DNA of 64,000 nucleotides from Cytidiella melzeri (taxonomy: Eukaryota > Basidiomycota > Agaricomycetes > Polyporales > Irpicaceae), in the NCBI GenBank assembly GCA_022592445.1, contig JABYQR010000038.1, forward strand, positions 144,420-208,419, read 5' to 3'. The notes under the pieces were generated by a model. It ran no database searches. It saw only the letters and a program-made list of their open reading frames with translations, and was not told the origin of the DNA. Of this stretch, positions 1-10,967 are shown one piece after another; position 1 is the stretch's first letter; each line of letters begins with the position of its first letter. A program made the position numbers and the translations under genes.

Positions 1-1125
1 CTCGCCACCCAGATTGCGGCCGACGGAGGAGTCGCCCAGAACGAACAGCTGGTCTGGGTCTTGTGGAAAATACTCAAAGGAGACGGCGGTGACGTGAGTG
101 CGCCGATAGTCTGGCTACAGCTTCACGCTAAGGGTGGCCTTGCTAGATCGGACCGTTCAGTCCTAATAATCTCGCGCGATCTGCTGTGCCACCCAATCTG
201 CGCGCTTCCAAGCTGACTCTAAAGGACGAAGGAGAAGAGACTGAGCCAGCCAAGTTTGACCCGTAAGTCTCTCTCGAGTCTGCTCTACAACTTATATATC
301 CATATATCCATCTACTCGCCTAGCTTTGCGGAAGACGCACACCGCGATGTGCGGGCGTCCAACGGCTCAGTCGCAGACGCGGAGCGTGATAGAGAGATTG
401 AAAGGATATCTCAGGCAATGACACTGCTCTTGGCCGCTCGGAGCCGTGTTTTGACTTTGTCTGAGCAGCGTGTAAGCCCCGTCTCTCCCTATCACTTGTA
501 TTCTTCTCGATTTACGCGTCTTGGATCCAGGTACTCGGCCCACTGATACCTCAATTGACGTCCACGCCGATCATGACCTCCCACGACTTACCTTCGCTGA
601 TCGCCAACAACCCGACGCTCGCGCATCCCATCCTGGTTTCGCTGCTCTCCCAGCCGGCCATCGACACCTACCTCGACGTTCTTCGACATCTTCCACCGAC
701 GCTGCCAACCTACGACGTCCTCGGCCACTTGTTCCGCGACACGACCGTCGTGACTGACCCCACCACAGGAGGCAGGACAACCATCGCGGACATCGTCAGG
801 AGCGAAGTTCTCGGCTGGTTTTTACATGAGAGCATTCTCTGGCTGGACAAGGCAGAAGAACACGAACGGGCAGGACTCATCAGCGACGACCGGTTCGCCA
901 AGGGAGTGGAGAACGTGCGTCTGGTCTTTCTTTAACCCCCGAACATACTTTAGCTCAACATTTCTTCATTAGTTGTGCCGCTTCTTCATCTCTCTTGCCA
1001 ATCACCACATCATCGATCTACGCTCAGACGCTGATACCGCCGAGATGAAGCACTTTACGCTTCGCAACGCCTGGATCGAAGAGGCAAACGCGCTGTACCG
1101 CCTGCTCGCTATGAAAGGATACTAA
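1..1125 (+). CDS. CNOT11: CCR4-NOT complex subunit 11 (CNOT11-like), 3' part
   Basis: This is the C-terminal part of a CNOT11 homologue; the 5' end lies outside the window. CNOT11 docks on the N-terminal part of the NOT1 scaffold of the CCR4-NOT deadenylase. The reading frame is open from base 1 and leaves through a GTGAGT donor near base 94. It resumes with LTLKDEGEETEPAKFDP, enters a second intron at GTAAGT (about 262), and continues through a helical segment to the signature LPSLIANNPTLAHPILVSLL (about 585-645). That block aligns with the family's LPDLVENNPLVA block. The last exon encodes HFTLRNAWIEEANALYRLL and stops at TAA 1123-1125, matching the CNOT11 end (IEFSRIREAAxLFRLLK). The assignment rests on the two conserved blocks and is fairly secure; exon edges are approximate. 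The gene converges on the CLA4-like kinase gene. Confidence 0.8.
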
Positions 1126-1738
1126 AAAAAAAGTTCCCAGGTTACTGACTACGCCCTCATGAGCTGTTACTGAACTCGAAAATGGAATTCCTCACCGTAA
1201 AAATCATGTTCTTCTTGGCATTGTCCAAATATCGGACTCGTGGTCTTGCGTATGCGTATCATAGAAAACCTCTTTCTTTTCTCCCCACGGATGACAAGGC
1301 TCTTCTTCCTTACGGCTCACCTCAAAAACACAAATTCAGACTCATGTGCACGACTGGAACATGTATAAGCATACCTTCCTATGTATCTTTGAATTCTTCA
1401 TCAGACGGGACGGAATAGACGGAATATAGACACCGCTATACCGTCGTGCATGGCCAGTTCATGTGTGGTTTTTTTATCATGTCATAGCAAAAAGTAAAAA
1501 AGAAGAAATTCAGAAATTTCATATGAAGTACATTAAATCTCTTTCCCAGACGAACCACAGAGAATACTATGTATGGATGCAGGTGAGGAGTAGAAGAGGC
1601 AAACAACAGAAGGGACATAGATAGCAATGGATGTTTGGTCGGTCAATCTGTGACCACTGATGAGAACGAAAGACAAAAAATCGGAGTCGATGGGCTAATG
1701 TACGTGAGGGAAGGAGGAAGGCATACTCCACGATAGAA
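1126..1738. other. Convergent intergenic region
   Basis: This 613 bp stretch separates the stop codons of the CNOT11-like and CLA4-like genes. It is A/T-rich with several A-runs, as expected for two opposed 3' UTRs. I see no coding signal or RNA gene in it. Confidence 0.6.
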
Positions 1739-4700
1739 TCATGAGGCTTGCTTGTTCCTGAACCGGAGCAACGGTGCGAGCCCAGACAGCGCACAAGACT
1801 TCCTCAGGAACTCATGCTAGAAAAAGGAAAGCTTCAGAACACGGAACACAGAGACGAAGAAGAATAACCGTAAGAAAGAGAACGTACATCAAGCAGCTCA
1901 GCAGCCGTCGCCCGACTCTTCACATCCACACACAAACACACGCTCAAGAACCCCTTCAGCTCCTTGCTCAGCGCCTCTGGCTTCTTCAACGTCGGCGTCC
2001 CGTTCGTCGCAATGAGGTACAGCGCCTTCAAGGGCTCCTCGTCCAGGTACGGCGGCTCGTTCTCGATCATTTCAATCGCCATGATCCCCAAGGACCAGAT
2101 ATCCACCTTTGCGCCGTACTCTTTTTGTTTGACAACTTCGGGAGCCATCCAGTACGGCGTGCCCACCATCGTGGCCCGCTTAGACTTTTGGTCCGTCAGT
2201 TTCGCGCAGAACCCGAAATCAGCTGTGCAGTGAGGGTACATGGGCATGTCAGTAAACTTGATTTTCTTTTCCGGTGGATTGTGAGGAAAATGACGAACTG
2301 ATTTTGACGTGCCCCTGCGCGTCGAGAAGAACATTGTCGGATTTGATGTCACGGTGGATGATAGACTGGCTGTGTAAATGCCCAAGCCCTTTGCACGTCT
2401 AACATCGACAGTCATGTCAGGCACAATCTCCACTCGCACACAACACTCCGAAAACTCACCTCAAGCGAGATACTCGCAATCTGGTCCTCCTCCAACGTAT
2501 TGTTCTCAATGATGTCCGTCAACGCCCCTCCCTCCATGTACTCCATCACCACCCACAGCTCGTTGTTACGCACGAGGTAGCTCTCGAGGAAGTTGACAAT
2601 ATTCGGATGCTGTGACTCCTTCATCACCAATATCTCGTTCACAATCAACTCCTTCCTCGGCTGATTCGACAGGTCCATCTCCTTGATCGCCACCTTCTTC
2701 CCGTTTGCCAGGATCTTCGCAACGTATACATGTCCAGACGCACTGTCCACCAAATCACATCAACAACCAACCAACCGAAGAAAAACCTCACAGAAAATGA
2801 GGTGAGAGAACTCACCCCTGCCCAACCTTCCGAATCTTGCTATACAGCTGCTTCGGATCGTCCGGACTGACCACATTCCTCAACTTCTCCATGATTTGCG
2901 CCTCGCTCATCGTACTAATCCGCTTCTCGTGCACCTTTGGCTTCTCCAACGCAGCCGCAGCAGCCGCAATCCCTCCTTCGTCCTTCTCCGCCGTCACCTG
3001 CACCGTAGGCGGCTGTGTCGCAGCGTTCGCCACCGGCTTCTTGGGCTGCAGAGGCTTCACAGGGGGCGGACCAGCCGTGGCACCAGCGGGACCAGACGCG
3101 GGCTGCGTCGCAGGCAGGCTGTTCGCAGGCGCCGACTTGGCCGGAACCATGTTCGGGCGTTGTGGCGCCGACGACGGCGATTGGTCGAGACCCAGAGAGT
3201 CTTTTCGCGCGGGAGCGTCAAGCCCGGGAGGTTTGGCAGTCTGCGTTTCGGTCGGCGGACCGTGGGCCCGAGCTCGTGCACGTAGGTCAGCAGAGCTGGG
3301 CGTGTGGTCGGGGAGCGGAGGTTTTCCGGGTACGGGTGCGGGAGGGGCGGGCCTGTTGGCGGTGAGTAGAGGTCTGGGAGGGGCAGGTCGGGAGGCTTGC
3401 AGGGCCCCAGTCCCGAGCTGGGGAATCCCAGGACGCATTTGCCCGTTCTGGGCAGCGGAGGAGGAGATGGTGTTAGCGTATTGCGCGTGCGAGCCGTTCA
3501 CGAGCTCTGCTGCACGCGCGAGTGCTGCGCTTGAGGACATGGGCGTATTGTTGTCGCCGTTCAGGCCGGCAGGCGCAGAATCCTGCCTCATCATCGTCGG
3601 GCGATCTAGAGACGTCTTTCCGTTTACTGCAGCACCACCGAGACCAGTGCCGGCACCGAATCGAGGTGCGCTGGCGGCGTCGGCGTAGGGCGATAGCGTC
3701 GACTGGCCGGCGTATGTCGAGCCACTCGGACCGGCGGTCGCGTTGCGCGCGCCAGCACCAGCGAATCCTACCTCTTCCAACTCCCGCTTCTGGTGGTCGG
3801 TGTAGAACTCGAGCACGTCGAGCACCGCTTGCGGGTCTTTGGCGTAGTCTTCACGGGTGATCGCTGACTTTGTGAGCAGTTTGCTCCATGCGTCGGGGAG
3901 ACCCTGCACGGAAAGTTAAGGCAGCGTGTCGTAGATTTTCAGGACATCGGAAACTCACCGTAAATGCTCCAGAAACAGGATCGAACCCGACGTGCACTTT
4001 GTGCATAAAGTTGGTAGGATTGCTCACACCCATCAACGGGCTTCGCGAGTAGATGTCATCTTGCCAGCCGTACAGTTCCTCGTCGTTCTTGAGCGAGAAG
4101 AATATTCGCTTGTCTTTTGTTTCGAGCAGAAGACAGTAGGGCTTCAGGTCCGTCCGTTCGATGCTGGTGATATCGCCTAGGTGGACGATACTTTGTGGTT
4201 GTGTTGCAGACTGGAGGGGACGAGGGTTAGATATGAGGGAATACGAGAAGAGTGGTGAAGGGTAAAGTTATAGAGTATTATTTCTACACCTATTCGACAT
4301 GTCAATCTCCACAAGGCCAGCGAAGCAGCTGACTATGACATGCCATGCCTGCGCCAAAAGCTTGGACGCATTCCTTGCGTAAAACCAGATGGACCGAATA
4401 TCTCCGTAACCGTTGAAGATCAGAAGAGAAATCACATACCTCACTCTTATGCAATGACAACGTCTGCTCCTTCAACACCAACCACTTCATCCTCCATAAC
4501 CAACTCACCAACCCGTCCTCCTTCACACTCACCAACCCGCACCTGACCACATGCGAGCTCGCGATGTTATCTGAGGACCGATCTGGAGAGCCACCTATGC
4601 CTGTGTAGCTCGAGTTGTACGACGATGAGGGGGAGGAGGGTCCGACAGAGAAGGAGGTGTAGCCTGAAGAAGCGAGTACGTTTTGGACGTCGCGATTGGG

Positions 4701-4760
4701 CGCGGCGGGTGCGGGACGGGTGGGTGTGAGAGATGTGGAGGACACTTGGTTGAAGGACAT
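1739..4760 (-). CDS. CLA4: PAK-family Ser/Thr kinase, Cla4 type (PH-CRIB-kinase)
   Basis: This is a Cdc42/Rac effector kinase for polarity, septation and hyphal growth. Domain order is diagnostic. After a Ser/Pro-rich N-terminus comes a PH domain starting at [13 protein letters not shown] and ending near [13 protein letters not shown]. Then comes a CRIB/p21-binding motif ([15 protein letters not shown], antisense about 3980-4030), a Pro/Ala-rich linker, and a kinase domain. Visible kinase motifs are KVGQG (glycine loop), VAIKEMDL (Lys), HRDIKSDN (catalytic loop), DFGFCAKL (metal binding, Cla4-like rather than the DFGF[CS]AQ of PAK1) and GTPYWMAPE. The last exon, after an intron at 1833, adds HEFLRKSC and ends at TGA 1741-1739; stopping at 1834 would cut the kinase C-lobe. 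The start is the ATG at 4760. There are at least seven short introns. The family call is secure. Confidence 0.92.
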
Positions 4761-5323
4761 GATGAGTGTTCGTCAAGAATAGAGAAAGTAGAATCAGAAG
4801 TTGTGGTTTGTGAGGGGAGAGTAGGTGTGTGTTGCGATAACGCCAGAGAAAGAACGTTGTGAACAAGAGCCAACGGTGGCGGGGGTGTGCGTAATCCTGG
4901 TTAGTCTAAAGCGTGCCCCTGTGTCGTGCACAACGTTGAGAGTGGGGTGGGCGGGCGACGGAGGATGCTTTGTGTTTGAAGGAGGTTCCTCTCAAGAGTA
5001 AGTCGGAACTAGCCGAACATAGCAACCCAGATCAATCAGCTTGTTACATTGCTCGAATGGATGGAGAACAAAACATACTCTTAGCGGACTTGCCTTGTGT
5101 GCGTTGGTTGGAGGTCGAGTGCAGGACAGTGGCCTGTCGTTCTGTTGATTGGAATCGATGGGCCGACGACGCGCCCCAAGTGATGCGCCAGTCACGTGCT
5201 GTCGGCCGATGCCCTCTGAAGTCTGACGTCGGAATCAGTCCCTTGCTTTCGACGGTCATCGTGAAAGGTAAGCTGTCTACATCCATTTCACCGTCGCACA
5301 TGCTAACCAGTTGTCGCAGAACA
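4761..5323. promoter_or_regulatory. Shared divergent promoter region, CLA4 / SDHAF4
   Basis: The 563 bp between two divergent start codons must hold both promoters. On the + side, a GTAAGC...CGCAG intron (about 5268-5319) lies just before the SDHAF4 ATG and is probably a 5' UTR intron. On the CLA4 side the leader is pyrimidine-rich on the coding strand. I see no clear TATA box. Confidence 0.45.
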
Positions 5324-5737
5324 ATGACAACCGCCGCGCACCTCTTCCCTCGCTCACTATGGAGTGCGCAACGAGGATACATGACCCTATTACGTTCTCA
5401 GCTACCGCTCAACAACCGTCCCATGTCCTCCGCAGCAGACTCTAGAAACCCCCTCATCCGACCCTCCCCTCCCCCGCTACCGCGCGAAGCCCAGCGAGAG
5501 TTCGAAGACCTCGTGCGCAAAGCCCAAGCTCCCCTCAGCCAAGCATCCTCCAACCGCGCTCTAGCAGAAGCCGACCTGGCGATGCACCCCGACGCCCGAG
5601 CCCCAGTCGCACCCGAGTTTGTGGGAGACGTCAACCCGAGAACAGGTGAGACCGGTGGACCGAAGATTGAGCCTGTTAAGAAATGGGTGGACGGAGATGG
5701 GGATTGGAGTTACAAGGGACGTGTGTCGGATTTTTAA
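5324..5737 (+). CDS. SDHAF4: Succinate dehydrogenase assembly factor 4 (SDHAF4/Sdh8 family)
   Basis: A 137-residue mitochondrial protein of the SDHAF4 (formerly DUF1674) family. It binds flavinated SdhA and protects complex II assembly. The family signature is at the C-terminus: NPRTGETGGPKIEP followed by GDWSYKGRVSDF, the near-invariant end of the family. The N-terminus (MTTAAHLFPRSLWSAQRGYM) is basic, hydroxylated and free of acids, as expected of a matrix-targeting peptide. I chose the ATG at 5324 because it follows a credible splice acceptor (CGCAG at 5319) and gives the targeting peptide. The frame stays open upstream to 4970 by chance, and that extension has no family similarity. No introns are needed in the coding part. 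Confidence 0.88.
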   Translation: MTTAAHLFPRSLWSAQRGYMTLLRSQLPLNNRPMSSAADSRNPLIRPSPPPLPREAQREFEDLVRKAQAPLSQASSNRALAEADLAMHPDARAPVAPEFVGDVNPRTGETGGPKIEPVKKWVDGDGDWSYKGRVSDF

Positions 5738-6247
5738 CAGTGTCGGTCTACCCTGGTCGGTTTTCGTTTACCTGTCGTTGGTTCTCATGCTATCGCCAGA
5801 TGTTGATTCGTATATTTGTAGACATCAATGACCTGATGCTCCACCGCTGCCACGGCTTATTGGTATGGGCATCAACTCCCAAAGCCTAAGAAGGTTGTCA
5901 TCTCCTTCGTGTTGGTTCATGCTCTACTGCGCTTGCATCAAAGGACGTACAAACCACAGACTGCCACTGGCATGCCTTCGTTGGATATAAAGCAAGGTCT
6001 TCTAGTCGCACATACGTTTTTGATTCGATGTCGACCATTGTACTTTATGCTTAAGCTTACAGAGATATACTTACGTTGATAAATAGTTCGCCACTGAAAA
6101 CAAAAGTGTTACATGGCCTGGGGGAACTACTCAGAAGTGCTCGAGGTGATGCGTACACGGCCCAGATCAGGTGAATCTTTGAACCCATATTCAAGCCGCC
6201 GTTCTTTTCTTGATCTTGCTATCTACCACCACCACAGCGTGTCAACC
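5738..6247. other. Intergenic region upstream of BTB gene 1
   Basis: This 510 bp stretch holds the SDHAF4 3' UTR and the promoter of the first BTB gene. I see no gene. The last 30 bp, CACCACCACAGCG and then TCAACCATGG, resemble the sequence before the second BTB start codon. Confidence 0.4.
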
Positions 6248-7798
6248 ATGGCATCCCCTACTACTCCTGCTAGGAAAAAAGACGCAGGCATCAAAGCAGC
6301 CAAAAAGGTTGGGACTGCAAATGCCCCTTTCAACCTTCCAAATGCCGACGTTGTGTTTCGGACTGCCGATAACGTCGACTTCCACTTGCATAAGAACATA
6401 CTCTCCATCGCATCTCCTTTTTTCAATGACATGTTTTCCCTTACACAGCCCTCTAAGGCTAAAATCCAGACCACTCTCTCCGACGAGCATATCCCTATCA
6501 CCGAGAATAGCGAGACCGTTGACGGCTTAATGCGTCTGCTGTATCCCATCGCCGACCCTCCTCTCACGGATCGAGTATTGATAGAGCAAATGCTTGAGGC
6601 TGCACTCAAGTACCAGCTAGAGGCGGCCACAGATACCCTCCGACGTGCGTGGCATCCTTTCATTCCTCAGCACACTCTTTCGATCTTCGCCACTGCATGC
6701 CGTCTTCATCTCCAAGATGAGGCGAAGATGGCTGCAGATGCGTGGAAAGCGGCTAAATCCTGGAGCCAAAACAAGATGGAGCCTAACTTTGACCGTACGA
6801 TGGAAGGTGCGAGCTACACAGGAGATATGGCTGGTCTACCCGCAGGCACATTTTTCCGGTTTCTCTACTTCCTACGCAGCACAGAGAGCACTGCAGTCAA
6901 TTTCGTTGATCCAGGAAACCCAACGGTGCAAGCATCTTCAGCCGTCATTGACAATTCCTCGTCAGATGCCGACACTGCACCCCTCCTGTTCCCAGATGCC
7001 GAACCCGATATCATTCTGCGAACTTGCGACGGTGTGGACGTGCCTGCGCATCGCATGGTCATCCTCTTGGCTTCCGCCACGAGTTTGCTCACGCGGCGCT
7101 CAAGCTCTCGTCCAGAGGCTTACGATGTAGATGCCAATGCGGTCACACTCCGAGCTCTCCTTCGTCTTATCTATCCGTTTCCTCGCGTCGACCTCGGCCT
7201 TCTCCACCTGGACGCGATAATGCGACTAGCAAAGAAACACAACATCCAGCGAGTGATAGCTCTCATCAAGGAGCAGTGTGTTCACATATTACCCCAAAAT
7301 TCAATTGTTTGCTACTTCCTTGCGATGAAATGGGAGTGGGCAGACGAAGCACGGAAGGCGGCCGCTTTCATATCCGAGATGAACCAACCCGCCAAAGTCA
7401 TTGACGTCTACACTAGTGCGATGGAGGATGTTTCAACGGATACATACCTTCAACTGCTCCAACATGTCCATCAGCGCAAAGTCGCCGCATTGAACGCGGC
7501 CGACTCGTCAACCAACCAAGCCTATTTCAAGCATTGGCTGACCGTAGACGGCGACTTGAACACCATTCTCACTTCGGGAATCCCTTTGGTTGAGAGTCTT
7601 CTTATGAGTCTTGAGAAGACTCAGGCAGGCAATCACTACTGCTATTCATGTGGACGTTCTAGTGGTAATCAGCGCCTTGACTGTAATGTCAACCAGCTGA
7701 ACCAGCACTACACTGCATACGTGCAATTCCAAGAAACGATCCAAGGAGCTCTCTCAAAGGTCAATTCCTCGATGATTGTTGGTAGTCTGCTCCGCTAA
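6248..7798 (+). CDS. Double BTB/POZ domain protein, copy 1
   Basis: A single-exon 516-residue protein. The first BTB fold spans about residues 33-135 (ADVVFRTADNVDFHLHK, FNDMFSL, GLMRLLYP). A second, more diverged BTB spans about 252-350 (PDIILRTCDGVDVPAHR, TLRALLRLIYPF). Between and after them are helical segments, and a CxxC pair (CYSCG) lies near residue 465. BTB domains dimerise and often serve as cullin-3 adaptors; Agaricomycetes carry many such proteins of unknown function, so no specific role is assigned. The start at 6248 is preferred over the in-frame codon at 6113 because the neighbouring paralogue starts at the equivalent ATGG after the same leader. The downstream gene is a tandem duplicate. 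Confidence 0.82.
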   Translation: MASPTTPARKKDAGIKAAKKVGTANAPFNLPNADVVFRTADNVDFHLHKNILSIASPFFNDMFSLTQPSKAKIQTTLSDEHIPITENSETVDGLMRLLYPIADPPLTDRVLIEQMLEAALKYQLEAATDTLRRAWHPFIPQHTLSIFATACRLHLQDEAKMAADAWKAAKSWSQNKMEPNFDRTMEGASYTGDMAGLPAGTFFRFLYFLRSTESTAVNFVDPGNPTVQASSAVIDNSSSDADTAPLLFPDAEPDIILRTCDGVDVPAHRMVILLASATSLLTRRSSSRPEAYDVDANAVTLRALLRLIYPFPRVDLGLLHLDAIMRLAKKHNIQRVIALIKEQCVHILPQNSIVCYFLAMKWEWADEARKAAAFISEMNQPAKVIDVYTSAMEDVSTDTYLQLLQHVHQRKVAALNAADSSTNQAYFKHWLTVDGDLNTILTSGIPLVESLLMSLEKTQAGNHYCYSCGRSSGNQRLDCNVNQLNQHYTAYVQFQETIQGALSKVNSSMIVGSLLR

Positions 7799-8314
7799 TC
7801 TTCACATAGGTCCAATTTATGACGAAGTTCGACGGCGTAAACTCATCAGTGAGTTGATCACACTTGTGACTTATCATTACACGCGCAATCCCGCTAGGAT
7901 ACGCCCCACCGAAAAATTACGCGGTTCCCAACCCTTGACATGTTTCCGAGTACCTGTTTCAATTTGTATTGTCAGATTCCCTCTTCTTCTACTCTGTTTG
8001 CTTGGAATTCTGCATTTTTTTGTCAGTACTACTCATTTCTTGCACCACAAAATCCAAAAAAGAGTGCCGCAGAGTGGCTACGAGGAAGCGTGCGTTGCGC
8101 GTCGAGTAGAGCAGCAGTAACTTAGTGCTCCCAATGTCGTTAGTTCCTCGTGCGGAACACACAACCACACTGTTTACTTGCTCAGTAGGGTTCTCAGAAG
8201 CGCATCGATGATGCGCATTGCTGGAAATAATTGACTATTGATGAGGTGGTCCTTTGCAGCCACACAACCGCTTCAACTCGTTGATCTCCATACCACCACT
8301 ACAACGCGTTAACC
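7799..8314. other. Intergenic region between the BTB duplicates
   Basis: This 516 bp stretch holds the copy 1 3' UTR and the copy 2 promoter. I found no gene. A segment near 8063-8110 looks faintly tRNA-like but lacks a B box. Confidence 0.4.
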
Positions 8315-9823
8315 ATGGAATCCTGTACTGCTCAGACTGGAGATTACAATCCTATTGCAGCAACGACTGCGAAAGCTCCTTTCGACCTTCCAAGTGCCGA
8401 TGTTGTGTTTCGAACCGACGACAACGTCGAGTTCCACTTGCACAAGCCCATACTCTCCATCGCATCTCCGTTTTTCCATGTTATGTTTTCCCTCACACAG
8501 CCTTCTGAGACTAAAACCCAGACTACCACCTCTGACGAGCATATCCCTATCACCGAGAATAGCGAGACAATCGACGGCTTGATGCGTCTGCTGTACCCCA
8601 TTCCCGACCCTCCCCTGACAGATCGAGTGTTAATAGAGCAAATGCTCGAGGCCGCGATCAAGTATCAGCTAGAGGCGGCCACGATCACTCTGCGACGTGC
8701 ATGGCATTCTTTTATCCCTCAGCATACCCTTTCGATCTTCGCCACTGCGTGCCGTCTTCACCTCCAAGATGAGGCGAAGATGGCTGCAGATGCGTGGAAA
8801 GCGGCCAAATCCTGGAGCCAAGACAAGATGGAGCCTAACTTTGGTCGTACAATGGAAGGTGCGAGCTACACAGGAGATATGGCTGGTCTACCCGCAGGCA
8901 CATTTTTCCGGTTTCTCTACTTCCTACGCAGCATAGAGAGCACTGCAGTCAATTTCGTTGATCCAGGAAACCCAACGGTGCAAGCATCTTCAGCCGTCAT
9001 TGATGATTCCCCGTCAGATGCCGACGCTGCACCCCTCCTGTTCCCTGAAGCCGAACCCGATATCCTTCTACAAACTTGTGATGGCGTTGACGTGCCTGCG
9101 CATCGCATGGTCATCCTCTTGGCCTCCGCCACGAGCCTGCTCACGCGGCGCTCAAGCTCAAGTCCAGAGGCGTATGATGTAAACGCCGATTCGGGCACAC
9201 TACGCGCTCTCCTACGTCTTTGCTATCCATTTGCTCGCGTCGACTCTAACCTCAACTTTCGCCATATGGATGCGGTAATGCGACTAGCACGGGACCACGC
9301 GATTCAAAAAGTGATTGACCTCATCAAAGATCAGTGGGCTCGCTTGTTACCCCAATCTCCCATTATTTGCTATTTCCTTGCTATGACATGGGAGTGGGAG
9401 GAAGAAGCACGGGAGGCTGCTGCTCTCATATCAAACCTAGAGCAACCTGCGAGCGTCGTTGATGTTTACTCGAGTGCAATGGAGGATGTCTCAGCTGAGA
9501 TATACGTTCAGCTGCTCAAACATGTCCATCAACGCAAAATCGTTGCATTGAATGCCGTTGACTCGTTTCCTACCAATTTATACTCATCAGACCAATGGAA
9601 GCAAGTAGCCGGCGACTTCAATGTTGTTCTAACCGCGGGAACTCCTTTAATTGAGAGGACTGAGACAACAGGCTATTACGGACGCTGTTATCAATGTAGA
9701 CGGGGCATGGATGTCGACCGGCTGGAGCAATATTACACTGCCTACATACGATTCCAAAACACGATTCGAGCGGCTCTCTCCCAGGTCAATCCCTCAATGA
9801 CTTCTGCTAGTTTACTCCGCTAA
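8315..9823 (+). CDS. Double BTB/POZ domain protein, copy 2
   Basis: A single-exon 502-residue tandem paralogue of the gene at 6248. It has the same architecture: BTB 1 at about residues 23-125 (ADVVFRTDDNVEFHLHK), BTB 2 at about 240-340 (PDILLQTCDGVDVPAHR, LRALLRLCYPF), and a C-terminal CxxC (CYQCRRG). The protein ends SASLLR, like copy 1 (VGSLLR). The extreme N-terminus (MESCTAQTGDY) and the last third differ clearly, while the central region is almost identical at DNA level, which suggests gene conversion. The start follows AACC with a G at +4. The molecular function is unknown beyond BTB-mediated protein interaction. Confidence 0.82.
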   Translation: MESCTAQTGDYNPIAATTAKAPFDLPSADVVFRTDDNVEFHLHKPILSIASPFFHVMFSLTQPSETKTQTTTSDEHIPITENSETIDGLMRLLYPIPDPPLTDRVLIEQMLEAAIKYQLEAATITLRRAWHSFIPQHTLSIFATACRLHLQDEAKMAADAWKAAKSWSQDKMEPNFGRTMEGASYTGDMAGLPAGTFFRFLYFLRSIESTAVNFVDPGNPTVQASSAVIDDSPSDADAAPLLFPEAEPDILLQTCDGVDVPAHRMVILLASATSLLTRRSSSSPEAYDVNADSGTLRALLRLCYPFARVDSNLNFRHMDAVMRLARDHAIQKVIDLIKDQWARLLPQSPIICYFLAMTWEWEEEAREAAALISNLEQPASVVDVYSSAMEDVSAEIYVQLLKHVHQRKIVALNAVDSFPTNLYSSDQWKQVAGDFNVVLTAGTPLIERTETTGYYGRCYQCRRGMDVDRLEQYYTAYIRFQNTIRAALSQVNPSMTSASLLR

Positions 9824-10967
9824 TCTTGTTATAGGTTCAATTCGAGATGAAATTTGCCGGCGTTGACTCTTGAGCTGAAAACACTTGCTTGTTATTACGC
9901 CAGTCCACCAGACACGCTCGCGTTCTGATGCGTCCACGCACATATCGACTCTCGATGCTGTTCCAAGTACCCGGTTTTGATCTTTATTTTTGAATTCCCT
10001 TTGGTCTGATCTGTTCCATCCTCGTCATTCTTGTGCTGCTATATACGTGCCTTACCGTTCAGCCCTGTAGTCTCCGTGCCCGATTTTGCGATCTCTCCAG
10101 TTGCGTTTGATCTAAGCCCTACTCGTCCTGTGCTGCTATATACGTGCCAAGTTGGCGGCGAGTGTCGAACGTTGAGGTACCACTAAGCCCGACATGTAGG
10201 CGGCGTGCGGGAACGCATTTCCCCCACTGCACGACATAAGCTTATGTCAGTAGAGGGGGACACCCCTCGCATAAGTTGCAGGGAGCCGGTGACTCTTTAT
10301 GCAGAGTCTACCAAGACAAATAATTCCCGTATAAGGCAACGCTTCTCAACGCCACGAAGGCGAGCTTTGATCCCGGTCCGACGCGGGTACTAGTAGTTAT
10401 GTCAAGTTGGCTGTAATCATCGTGTCCACTGTCGATGACCATCGTGAATAGAGTAGCTAGTAGCAATAGTAGGTGCTGCTAGCCTAAAAGCTGACTCTCA
10501 CTGCTGAACTTGCCTTTCATAGCTTGTGTTGTCCACGAGAAGACTGGAATGGTGATAGCGTTTGATGAGCAGGTTCGGGTCCCAATTGCAATCAGTCGCT
10601 GGGAACTGCCCACGCTTCACAGGCAGCGCCCAACGAGTGTCCCTGTCGGACACAACGCAGCGAGGCTGAAACCACCTCTCAGACGGTCGCTGTCAGCATG
10701 AAGCAGTTCGGGTCCGAGCTGCAGTCATGATTCTTTCTCGCGGTCACGGGCGAGGCGTGCTGCTGCGCATTGTTCGTGTAACAGGCAGGTGAGCTGCTAT
10801 AATTAGAATTCGAGTGTGCTAAAATAAGAGGCAGATGGAGGCCAATCAAGAATTGAAAGGCTACCACCGTCGTCCTCCCACAGTCTCTCGTCACCACCTT
10901 CACTCTTTCTTTCCCCCCACTCGTCTACAGACCGCCGTTACTGCTCAGGCGGGACCACTCCTTCGCC
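9824..10967. other. Intergenic region before GH79 gene A
   Basis: About 1.1 kb without a supportable gene. It contains a 20 bp direct repeat (10032-10051 and 10129-10148). Just before the GH79 start there is a C/T-rich leader (about 10870-10930) that probably marks the transcription start region. Confidence 0.45.
10032..10148. repeat. 20 bp direct repeat pair
   Basis: The 20-mer TGTGCTGCTATATACGTGCC occurs at 10032-10051 and again at 10129-10148, 97 bp apart, in the BTB2-GH79A intergenic region. It includes a TATATA core. Its role is unknown; it could be a duplicated promoter motif or the remnant of a small insertion. Confidence 0.6.

Noticed and set aside
2837..3688. A 283-codon open frame on the + strand
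   Set aside because: It is the antisense shadow of the Pro/Ala/Gly-rich linker of the CLA4-like kinase; the minus strand carries clear domains.
4970..5323. N-terminal extension of the SDHAF4 frame by 118 codons
   Set aside because: It lacks family similarity and crosses a credible 5' UTR intron; the ATG at 5324 gives a mitochondrial targeting peptide.
8063..8110. tRNA-like stretch between the BTB genes
   Set aside because: It has a weak A-box resemblance but no B box (GGTTCGANTCC) and no acceptor stem.
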